Below, piece by piece: positions 52,687 to 59,787 of a stretch of DNA of 64,000 nt; position 1 is the first letter of the stretch, and every line of letters starts with the position of its first letter. The position numbers and the translations under genes are program-made. The DNA is from Flavobacterium sp. LPB0248 (lineage in GTDB: Bacteria > Bacteroidota > Bacteroidia > Flavobacteriales > Flavobacteriaceae). The stretch lies in contig NZ_CP058246.1 of NCBI RefSeq assembly GCF_013388355.1, positions 3,100,001-3,164,000 on the forward strand, read 5' to 3'. Below the pieces are notes generated by a model, which was not told where the DNA came from, did no database searches, and saw nothing but the letters and a program-made list of their open reading frames with translations.

Positions 52687-52760
52687 TTGAGAAATAGAAT
52701 TCGAACTGTCACCCTCCCGATTTTTCATCGGGACGCTCTAGCCAAATGAGCTAATCCCCC
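52687..52760 (-). pseudogene. tRNA-Ala-derived pseudogene with palindromic anticodon arm
   Basis: A second 74-base copy upstream of the intact tRNA-Ala. The 5' 20-25 bases (acceptor strand and D arm) are identical to the intact gene. The anticodon arm is replaced by TCCCGAT, a TTTTC centre and ATCGGGA (52715-52733). Position 33 is not U, the T stem no longer pairs properly and the acceptor has mismatches at 1-72 and 7-66. A working tRNA is therefore unlikely. Confidence 0.75.
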
Positions 52761-52865
52761 AAATGCGTTAACAAATAAAGCCAAATAATATTCAAAAAAC
52801 AAATTTAAGAGACTTTCTGGTCAAATATTTTTCAAAAGCGTAACTTTACCTTAAATCTAATTTTT

Positions 52866-53630
52866 ATGAGTTTAGAAAACGTAAACGGAAGCTTAGAAAC
52901 TTCTTTTCAAAATATGATTGCGACTGTGCAATTTGGTCATCCTGCAAGTAATTCTTTTCCGCGTGAATTGTTAAACAGACTTACAGCTGAAATTAATTCG
53001 TTAAGCAGAAATGAAGAAGTTTCGGTTATTATTTTAAAAAGCGAAGGAGAAAAAACGTTTTGTTCAGGAGCTTCTTTTGATGAACTTTTAAAAGTTGAAA
53101 ATGAAGAACAAGGTGTAGAATTTTTTTCGGGTTTTGCACATTTGCTGAATGCCATGCGAAATTGCAACAAAATTATAATTGGACGCGTACAAGGAAAGGC
53201 TGTTGGAGGTGGTGTCGGAATTATTTCGGCCTGCGATTATGTTTTTGCAACTTCTCAAAGCGATATTAAATTATCTGAATTAGCGATCGGAATTGGTCCT
53301 TTTGTAATAGAACCAGCCGTTTCTCGAAAAATAGGAAAAACAGCAATGACTGAAATGACATTAGCGGCTCACGAATGGAAATCGGCTGATTGGGCTTTTG
53401 AAAAAGGACTTTTTTCTGTTTTATGTGAAGCCGAAAATCTGGATACTAAGGTTGAAAGTTTTGCTCAAAAACTGAGCTCTTATAATCCTGAAGCGCTTTA
53501 CGAAATGAAGAAGATTATTTGGGAAGGAACTGAAATATGGGAATCACTTTTATTTGAACGTGCTGCCATTACGGGTAAATTGGTTTTGTCTGATTTTACT
53601 AAAAATGCTTTGCTGCAGTTTAAAAAATAG
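52866..53630 (+). CDS. Enoyl-CoA hydratase/isomerase family protein
   Basis: A 254-residue crotonase-fold enzyme. The oxyanion-hole segments are seen in EKTFCSGASFDELL and VQGKAVGGGVGIISACDYVF. The usual catalytic Glu of hydratases (LPE/GE positions) is replaced by the SELAIGIGPFVIEP region, so the exact reaction (hydratase, isomerase or hydrolase) cannot be set by reading. It is cytoplasmic and acts on acyl-CoA intermediates of fatty-acid, amino-acid or phenylacetate breakdown. It is transcribed alone, divergently from the tRNA-Ala cluster. Confidence 0.85.
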   Translation: MSLENVNGSLETSFQNMIATVQFGHPASNSFPRELLNRLTAEINSLSRNEEVSVIILKSEGEKTFCSGASFDELLKVENEEQGVEFFSGFAHLLNAMRNCNKIIIGRVQGKAVGGGVGIISACDYVFATSQSDIKLSELAIGIGPFVIEPAVSRKIGKTAMTEMTLAAHEWKSADWAFEKGLFSVLCEAENLDTKVESFAQKLSSYNPEALYEMKKIIWEGTEIWESLLFERAAITGKLVLSDFTKNALLQFKK

Positions 53631-53720
53631 GTATGATATAAGTCATTGATTTTAGAAAAATAGGAGCATAGCTTTGAAAAAAGTTTTAAAATCAAATTTT
53701 CACTATATAAATTATTGAAC

Positions 53721-53897
53721 ATGACTATTATTTCGTTAATGCAAAAAGTTGACATTGCAGAGAAAATTAAAGATGCTCCAGACAGCGGTTATCAAATTGG
53801 CGTTGTCATTGGATCTTTCATTCCGTTTCTAGTTTTGGGCGGAATTGCTTTGTGGATGTATCTTAGAGCTAAAAAAAGAGCTAAAAACGGCAATTAA
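53721..53897 (+). CDS. Small single-helix membrane protein
   Basis: A 58-residue protein. An N-terminal amphipathic part (LMQKVDIAEKIKDAPDSGYQ) precedes one membrane helix (IGVVIGSFIPFLVLGGIALW) and a basic tail (RAKKRAKNGN). The ATG at 53721 is used instead of a TTG two codons earlier. Function unknown. It lies between the enoyl-CoA hydratase and queD genes, 33 bases before the latter, and may share its transcript. Confidence 0.62.
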   Translation: MTIISLMQKVDIAEKIKDAPDSGYQIGVVIGSFIPFLVLGGIALWMYLRAKKRAKNGN

Positions 53898-53930
53898 TTC
53901 GTAAATTTGCAAGCTTAAAATTAAAAATCG

Positions 53931-54383
53931 ATGAGTAATATCAGAATTACAAAACAATTTAGTTTCGAAACCGGTCACGCTTTGTACGGTTACGACGGAA
54001 AATGCAAGAACGTTCACGGACACAGTTATAAATTATCGGTAACGGTTATTGGTTCACCAATTACAGACCGATCGAATGTAAAGTTCGGAATGGTGATTGA
54101 CTTTTCTGATCTAAAGAAAATTGTAAAAGAAGAAATCGTCGATCAATTTGATCATGCAACTGTTTTTAATCAGACCACACCGCATATCGAATTGGCAAAT
54201 GAATTGAAAAACCGCGGACATCATGTGATTTTGGTAGATTATCAGCCAACAAGCGAAAATATGGTGGTTGATTTTGCTGAAAGAATCGTTGCAAGACTTC
54301 CAGAAGGAATTTCTCTTTTCTCATTAAAACTTCAGGAAACAGAATCGTCTTTTGCAGAATGGTACGCATCTGATAATTTGTAA
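53931..54383 (+). CDS. queD: 6-carboxytetrahydropterin synthase family protein
   Basis: A 150-residue PTPS/QueD-family enzyme. It converts 7,8-dihydroneopterin triphosphate to 6-carboxytetrahydropterin in queuosine biosynthesis. The zinc ligands His16 (FETGHAL), His29 and His31 (NVHGHSY) are present, as is the catalytic Cys25 (DGKCKNVHG). The later EFDHAT-like motif reads DQFDHATVF, and the C-terminal Glu motif is LQETESSFAEW. The 6-pyruvoyl-tetrahydropterin synthase alternative is less likely in bacteria with this CxxxHGH motif. Confidence 0.9.
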   Translation: MSNIRITKQFSFETGHALYGYDGKCKNVHGHSYKLSVTVIGSPITDRSNVKFGMVIDFSDLKKIVKEEIVDQFDHATVFNQTTPHIELANELKNRGHHVILVDYQPTSENMVVDFAERIVARLPEGISLFSLKLQETESSFAEWYASDNL

Positions 54384-54470
54384 AAAAGTTAAAAGTGAAA
54401 AGTTAAAAGTAAATTGTAAAATGCTTTTTCATTTCGCATCTTTCATCTCACAATTCACATCTCACATTAA

Positions 54471-55214
54471 ATGAAAAAAATATATTTTGCTTCAGATCAG
54501 CATTTTGGTGCGCCAACTCCAGAATTGAGTTTACCGCGTGAAAAGAAATTCGTGGCTTGGCTTGATGAGGTTAAAGAAGATGCCGAAGCAATTTTTTTAT
54601 TGGGAGATTTATTTGATTTTTGGTTTGAATATAAAACGGTTGTTCCGAAAGGTTTTGTTCGTATTTTGGGCAAACTGGCTGAAATTCGCGACAGCGGAAT
54701 TCCAATCTACTTTTTTGTTGGAAATCATGATTTGTGGATGAATGATTATTTTGAAACAGAATTGAATATTCCGGTTTATCATGATAACAAAGAGTTTACT
54801 TTTAACGGAAAAACATTCCTAATTGGTCACGGAGACGGAAAAGGTCCTGGCGATAAAGGCTATAAAAGAATGAAAAAGGTATTTACAAATCCGTTTTCAA
54901 AATGGCTTTTCCGCTGGTTGCATCCAGATGTTGGCGTAAGTTTGGCTCAATATTTATCAGTAAAAAACAAACTGATTTCTGGTGATGAAGATGTGAAGTT
55001 TTTAGGAGAAGAAAACGAATGGCTTGTTTTATATGCCAAACGAAAACTAGAAACCAAACATTACAATTATTTCATTTTTGGACACCGCCATTTGCCCATG
55101 ATTATTCCTGTTGGAGAAAACTCCGAGTATGTAAATCTTGGCGATTGGATCGGCTATTTTACTTACGGTGTTTTTGACGGCGAAAAATTCGAGCTTAAAA
55201 AATTCGAAAAATAG
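54471..55214 (+). CDS. lpxH: UDP-2,3-diacylglucosamine diphosphatase
   Basis: A 247-residue calcineurin-like metallophosphoesterase of lipid A biosynthesis, hydrolysing UDP-2,3-diacylglucosamine to lipid X at the inner-membrane face. Metal-binding motifs appear in order: SDQHFGA, LLGDLFDFWFEY, FVGNHDLWM, LIGHGDGKGPGDKGYK and FGHRHLPMI. The YKRMKKVFTNPFSKWLFRWL segment is the membrane-associated cap. It follows queD by 87 bases of AAAAGT-type repeats. Confidence 0.92.
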   Translation: MKKIYFASDQHFGAPTPELSLPREKKFVAWLDEVKEDAEAIFLLGDLFDFWFEYKTVVPKGFVRILGKLAEIRDSGIPIYFFVGNHDLWMNDYFETELNIPVYHDNKEFTFNGKTFLIGHGDGKGPGDKGYKRMKKVFTNPFSKWLFRWLHPDVGVSLAQYLSVKNKLISGDEDVKFLGEENEWLVLYAKRKLETKHYNYFIFGHRHLPMIIPVGENSEYVNLGDWIGYFTYGVFDGEKFELKKFEK

Positions 55215-55323
55215 TTTAGGCGAAAGTTAAAAGTCGAAAGGCAAAAGTCGAAAGTTGGAAAGGTCAAATCTTATTGTTGAACTTGATTCAAAGCCCTTTG
55301 TCAAAAATTTTAAAGCAAAATTT

Positions 55324-56535
55324 TTATTTTGCGCTCGTTGGATAAATGCCGATTTTATGCGTTCGCAAAATATATTCTGAAAGCTGTTTGCTGTTTGAAA
55401 GCTGAAACTTAATTGCTCCAGAGGCTTTTTTCGGCATATGGCATTCTACGCAATTGCTGGCCAATAACTTTTCAGGCATTGTTTTTAAAGTAGTTTCTTT
55501 GTGCTTTAAGCCTTGATGACAACTCATACAGATTTTAGAATAAGAAGCCAAGTTTTTGGAAGCATTTTCATGCGGATTGTGGCAGGTGATGCAATCCATT
55601 TTATCGCTTTTCATAAAACATTTGCTTTGCGCCATTAATCGATACTGATTGCCATGAACATCAAAATTTGTTGTATCATTAATACTTTTAGTCTCACGAA
55701 AGTATTCGGATAAATTATCTCCAGGTTTAAATTCAAAACGCGATTTTAATTTCATTCCATCATTTCCTGCGTGACATAAAGCACACGCATCTAATTTTTG
55801 CTGTCTGTTTAGAGTTTTAAAACTTGTAATGCTATTGGCAACTTTGATATTTGGATTTTTTAAATGAAACTCAACGTGTTTTTTGGCTGGACCGTGGCAG
55901 CGCTCACAATCAATTCCGTAAACAACTGTTTCTTTTTTAATGATATCTTCAACATCCATAGACATCATATTTCTTTGTTCAGAATTTTGATTGACGCTTC
56001 TGCTGCTGGCATTTGAGGCGTGGCACGAATAGCAATCTTTAACTACCATTCGATCAAAATAAGGCTTGTCGGCAGGAAAACCGGGACTTGTTGCCCAATT
56101 GTTTATGGAGTGATAAAAAGAAACTGGCAATTCGTATGTATTGTTGTCTTTCCAGTAAACTGAAGTTTGAGCATGTTTGGTTCCAAAAACAATTTCAAAT
56201 TTGTATTTGGCTGTTTCTTTACCATTTTTATAAACAACTTGATACAAGCTGTCTCCATGTTTTTCCATTACCAATTTGGTCTCTTTATCGTAAATGAAAG
56301 TATGATTCTTGGAATCGAAGTCGCCAGAAACATTCCCTAAAATTGCTGGAGCGGTCGCTTTAAAATGCGAACTTTTGAATGCCATATCAGATTGTACTTT
56401 ATGGCATTGTATACAACTTTCTGAACCCGCATAATCAGTTCCACGCGGATCAATGTATTCCTCTGATTTATTATTGCAGCTGGCAAAAAGAAGTGCCAGA
56501 ACGGTTATGGTAAGTAGAAATGCAGCTTTTTTCAT
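55324..56535 (-). CDS. Seven-heme cytochrome c lipoprotein
   Basis: A 403-residue multiheme cytochrome. The N-terminus is a lipoprotein signal (TVLALLFASCNNKS), placing it at the outer face of a membrane. Seven CXXCH sites are visible: CIQCH, CYSCH, CERCH, CALCH, CITCH, CMSCH and CVECH, so seven c-type hemes are expected. The layout recalls the cytochrome c554/NrfB-like Bacteroidota family. It is transcribed alone; no quinol-oxidase or reductase partner is adjacent, so its electron-transfer partners are unknown. Confidence 0.92.
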   Translation of the reverse strand: MKKAAFLLTITVLALLFASCNNKSEEYIDPRGTDYAGSESCIQCHKVQSDMAFKSSHFKATAPAILGNVSGDFDSKNHTFIYDKETKLVMEKHGDSLYQVVYKNGKETAKYKFEIVFGTKHAQTSVYWKDNNTYELPVSFYHSINNWATSPGFPADKPYFDRMVVKDCYSCHASNASSRSVNQNSEQRNMMSMDVEDIIKKETVVYGIDCERCHGPAKKHVEFHLKNPNIKVANSITSFKTLNRQQKLDACALCHAGNDGMKLKSRFEFKPGDNLSEYFRETKSINDTTNFDVHGNQYRLMAQSKCFMKSDKMDCITCHNPHENASKNLASYSKICMSCHQGLKHKETTLKTMPEKLLASNCVECHMPKKASGAIKFQLSNSKQLSEYILRTHKIGIYPTSAK

Positions 56536-56618
56536 TGCTGTAAATATACTTTTTTTTGAATTGAATCAAAATATATTTCAATAATGAAAAAATGCTGTTA
56601 AAATATTTAGAATGCTTC

Positions 56619-56975
56619 TTAATTCATGCCAACTCCATAAACATATTCATCCAGTTCAATTTTAAATAAAGAACCTTCAACCAAATCTTTAATAGATTTT
56701 AATTCCGTCATGTTTACAGCCAGATCTATAGAATTGCAAGGTGTTTTCAATAAAAACTTATGGCAGGAGTATTTCATTTCGCAAGCTTCGCAACAAGCAT
56801 TTTCTATCATGCTGTCTTCAATTAAATCGCAAAAATGATTTAATTCCTCAACCGTAAAATAAAAGCCAGTTTCTTTAAAAACCAATTGCACTTTGTCGGA
56901 AATCGTAGTATTGTGATCTTTCCAGTAAAAAGCTATTCCAAAGTTGTTATGATATATCTGCTCAATTTCTCTCAT
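56619..56975 (-). CDS. Unknown 118-residue protein, Cys-containing paralogue
   Basis: A cytoplasmic protein of unrecognised family. It opens with MREIEQIYHNNFGIAFYWKD and contains VQLVFKETGFYFTVEELNHF and a C-terminal LVEGSLFKIELDEYVYGVGM. Its centre holds four Cys in ACCEACEMKYSCHKF, a possible metal- or redox-binding cluster. A paralogue of the same length lies 96 bases upstream on the same strand and aligns end to end, but lacks these Cys. It may be a flavobacteria-specific family. Confidence 0.7.
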   Translation of the reverse strand: MREIEQIYHNNFGIAFYWKDHNTTISDKVQLVFKETGFYFTVEELNHFCDLIEDSMIENACCEACEMKYSCHKFLLKTPCNSIDLAVNMTELKSIKDLVEGSLFKIELDEYVYGVGMN

Positions 56976-57071
56976 CGTAAATCCTTTTATTTCAACAAAT
57001 ATAAATATTATTTATATTAATTCTAAATAAGAAAATCATAAAAGTTTGAAAAAAATATTTTGTAGTTCGCT

Positions 57072-57428
57072 TTAGTTCATACCCGAACCATAGATATATT
57101 CATTGAGATTAAGTCGGAATAATGAACCATCAACCAAGTCTTTTATAGAATCTAATTCCATTGGTGATATTTCTAAATCTATCGCAACATATGGTGTTTT
57201 CAATAAAAATTTATCGAAGGCGCGTTTTACGCCACGTGTACCGTAGTTATTATGGTCTGTTACACAGTCTTCAATTAAATCGTGAAATTCATTCAATTCC
57301 TCAACTGAAAAATAAAATCCCATTTGCTTAAAAAGCAACTGGATTTTATCTGATATAATTTCGTTGCCTTCTTTCCAATAAAATGAAATTCCAAAATCGT
57401 TTCGGTATATCTGCTCGATGTCTTTCAT
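57072..57428 (-). CDS. Unknown 118-residue protein, Cys-free paralogue
   Basis: Aligned with its neighbour it shares MKDIEQIYRNDFGISFYWKE, IQLLFKQMGFYFSVEELNEF and LVDGSLFRLNLNEYIYGSGM. The central Cys cluster is replaced by NNYGTRGVKRAF. The two arose by tandem duplication and then lost (or gained) the Cys motif. The ATG at 57428 is preferred to a TTG seven codons earlier because it aligns with the paralogue's start. Function unknown. Confidence 0.7.
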   Translation of the reverse strand: MKDIEQIYRNDFGISFYWKEGNEIISDKIQLLFKQMGFYFSVEELNEFHDLIEDCVTDHNNYGTRGVKRAFDKFLLKTPYVAIDLEISPMELDSIKDLVDGSLFRLNLNEYIYGSGMN

Positions 57429-57588
57429 GGCAATTTTTTTAGGCCACAAAGATACGAACTGTTTGTATTAATACTTGACTAAGAAAAGCATAAAAAAAAG
57501 CTAAAAACCAATATGACTATTTGATTTTTAGCTATTTATAAAGTGTTCGTGATTTTGTTTTTTTATGGAATTCTATCTTATTATAAGA

Positions 57589-58503
57589 TTATTTCAGCCA
57601 ATTTTTTAGCTTAGAAATAAATGCTGCCTGTTGGTCAACAAATAAATAATGAGAGCAATTGTCAAGAAAAGCGAAATGTTTTTCTCCAGTTATTGCCTTT
57701 AGAGAGTTGATTTGATCCGATGAAAAAATTCCATCATCTTTTCCGTAAATTCCATAAATAGAAACTCCAGCGGTTTTGATTTTCTTTAAAAAAGGTCTAC
57801 TATCAATGTTGTTTTGTTTTTCGTTTTGATAGAAGAGAAGCGGAGCATTTTTATTTCGAATATTAGTTTTATAAAATTCACCAGCTTCATAATCGGCATA
57901 TAATTTTTTAGATGCTGCAGTTGGATTTGGCATTTTAAAATAGCCATTTTCACCAGCAAGCTCATAACATCCTTTTCTGTATTCGGCTGAGTTTTTATTT
58001 AGATTTTCAACAATGCTGATTTTTTTTAATTGTTCAGAATCGGTGCTGTACTTTTTCTTCAGCGTATTTAAAATGTGATCGTAAGTTTCCTGTTGAGAAA
58101 ATAAAGCGCTAGCCAAAACCAAAGCGCTTACATTTTGCGGATATTTATTTGTATAAAGTGTCGCAACTAAACCTCCAAAACTATGACCTAAAATAACAGC
58201 CTTCTTTAAGTGATATTTTGTATAAATTGAATTCAAATCCTGAAAAGCTTCTTCGTAAGTAAATTTTGCATTAGGATCTGTCGATCTTCCTTCGCCTCTT
58301 CGGTCGTAAGCGATAACATAAAAACCTTGATCCGCTAGTTTTTGAGCTGTTGTTCCTTCAAATAATGTTGAATTGCCACTTGGTCCTCCGTGAATGAAAA
58401 TTATAGGCTTGTTCTTTTCATTTCCGTAAGTTTTGATATAGAGATTTTGCCCTTTTGCGAAAAAGGAAAATATTAGAAATAAAGAAAGAAAAAATGACTT
58501 CAT
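57589..58503 (-). CDS. Secreted alpha/beta hydrolase
   Basis: A 304-residue exported alpha/beta-hydrolase of the proline-iminopeptidase-like group. Signal peptide KSFFLSLFLIFSFFAKGQ, oxyanion strand IIFIHGGPSGNSTL, nucleophile Ser in ILGHSFGGLVATL, Asp candidate in YGKDDGIFSSDQ and His in LDNCSHYLFVDQQ. It cuts an ester, amide or peptide substrate in the periplasm; the substrate is unknown. Its start directly abuts the MFS-transporter stop (no gap), so the two are co-translated. Confidence 0.88.
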   Translation of the reverse strand: MKSFFLSLFLIFSFFAKGQNLYIKTYGNEKNKPIIFIHGGPSGNSTLFEGTTAQKLADQGFYVIAYDRRGEGRSTDPNAKFTYEEAFQDLNSIYTKYHLKKAVILGHSFGGLVATLYTNKYPQNVSALVLASALFSQQETYDHILNTLKKKYSTDSEQLKKISIVENLNKNSAEYRKGCYELAGENGYFKMPNPTAASKKLYADYEAGEFYKTNIRNKNAPLLFYQNEKQNNIDSRPFLKKIKTAGVSIYGIYGKDDGIFSSDQINSLKAITGEKHFAFLDNCSHYLFVDQQAAFISKLKNWLK

Positions 58504-59787
58504 CTATTCTAATTTATGATGATCGTCCATATCTTTTTTCAAATCTAAATTTCTGAAAGTTGGAGATTTCAATGCAGTGAAAATTACGGTTAAAAGTGTA
58601 ACACTTCCTCCAAAAACAACCGATGTTACAGCACCCATCAATTTGGCAGTGGCACCACTTTCGAAAGCGCCTAATTCATTAGAAGATCCAACAAAAATTG
58701 AATTTACGGCACCAACACGTCCACGCATGTGGTCTGGAGTTTTAAGCTGTAAAATCGTTTGGCGAATAACTACTGAAATCCCGTCAGCTAATCCACTTAA
58801 GAATAATGCGAAAACAGAAAGCCAGAAATAAGTAGAAAGTCCAAATAAAATGATGGATAATCCGAAAACAAAGATGGCGATTAAAAGTTTCTTTCCAGCA
58901 TTTTTATATAAAGGCACATAAGCCGAAACAATCATTGTAATAAAGGCGCCTACAGCAGGAGCGGCTCTTAAAATTCCGAAACCTTCAGAACCTACTTTCA
59001 AGATGTCTTGAGCAAAAACGGGTAATAAAGCTACCGCGCCTCCAAAAAGTACTGCAATCATATCAAGTGATAATGCGCCTAAAACAATTTTGTTTTTAAA
59101 TACAAAAGTTAAACCTTCCGTAAGACTATCTTTTATTGATTCTCCAATCTTAGGATTGATGATTGGTTTTGCACTGATTTGCGATAAGGCAATTAAGGAA
59201 AGAATTGAGAATCCAAAAACCAAACACATTGACCAATGAACACCAATCCAGTTGATTGAAAATCCTGCTAATGCTGGTCCCATAACGGCTCCAATCTGCC
59301 AAACCGAACTGCTCCAAGTTGCCGCATTTGGATATACTTTTTTAGGAATAATTAAGGATAAAAGTGAGAAGATAGTTGGTCCCATAAAAGCACGAACCAA
59401 TCCTCCAAAAAATACTAAAGCGTAAATTGAATACAAGATTACATTTGAAGACCAGCCGCCAACAACTTTTGGCCAAGTCAACAAAAATAATCCAAAACTG
59501 ATTACTGAAAATCCTAAAATACATTTTACCAATAATCCTTTCTTTTCTCTTTGATCGACAATATGTCCAGCAAATAAAGCCATTCCGACAGCTGGGATAA
59601 CTTCCATTAAACCAATAATTCCTAACGAAAGCGGATTTTTAGTTAAACTATAAACTTCCCATTCGATAACAATAAACTGCATTGACCAGGCAAAAACCAT
59701 CGCAAAACGCAATAATAAAAATACGTTGAATTCTCTATAACGAAGCGCCTGATACGGATCAGGTTTATTGGATTTAATCTCTTCCAT
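58504..59787 (-). CDS. MFS transporter (MFS_3/EntS-like)
   Basis: A 427-residue major-facilitator exporter with about 12 membrane helices. Its N-terminus (PDPYQALRYREFNVFLLLRF) and the MFS_3-type VVIRQTILQLKTPDHMRGRV GAVNSIFVGSS loop resemble siderophore/drug exporters such as EntS. The IVDQREKKGLLVKCIL loop between helices 2 and 3 is the family's charged motif. Substrate unknown. Its first 14 bases overlap the end of recJ, and its stop touches the hydrolase start, so it belongs to a recJ-MFS-hydrolase transcript. Confidence 0.88.
   Translation of the reverse strand: MEEIKSNKPDPYQALRYREFNVFLLLRFAMVFAWSMQFIVIEWEVYSLTKNPLSLGIIGLMEVIPAVGMALFAGHIVDQREKKGLLVKCILGFSVISFGLFLLTWPKVVGGWSSNVILYSIYALVFFGGLVRAFMGPTIFSLLSLIIPKKVYPNAATWSSSVWQIGAVMGPALAGFSINWIGVHWSMCLVFGFSILSLIALSQISAKPIINPKIGESIKDSLTEGLTFVFKNKIVLGALSLDMIAVLFGGAVALLPVFAQDILKVGSEGFGILRAAPAVGAFITMIVSAYVPLYKNAGKKLLIAIFVFGLSIILFGLSTYFWLSVFALFLSGLADGISVVIRQTILQLKTPDHMRGRVGAVNSIFVGSSNELGAFESGATAKLMGAVTSVVFGGSVTLLTVIFTALKSPTFRNLDLKKDMDDHHKLE

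Noticed and set aside
52687..52760. tRNA-Phe with anticodon AAA
   Set aside because: The arm is a TCCCGAT...ATCGGGA palindrome, position 33 is not U and stems are mismatched; an AAA-anticodon tRNA-Phe is also unusual. Treated as a tRNA-Ala pseudogene.
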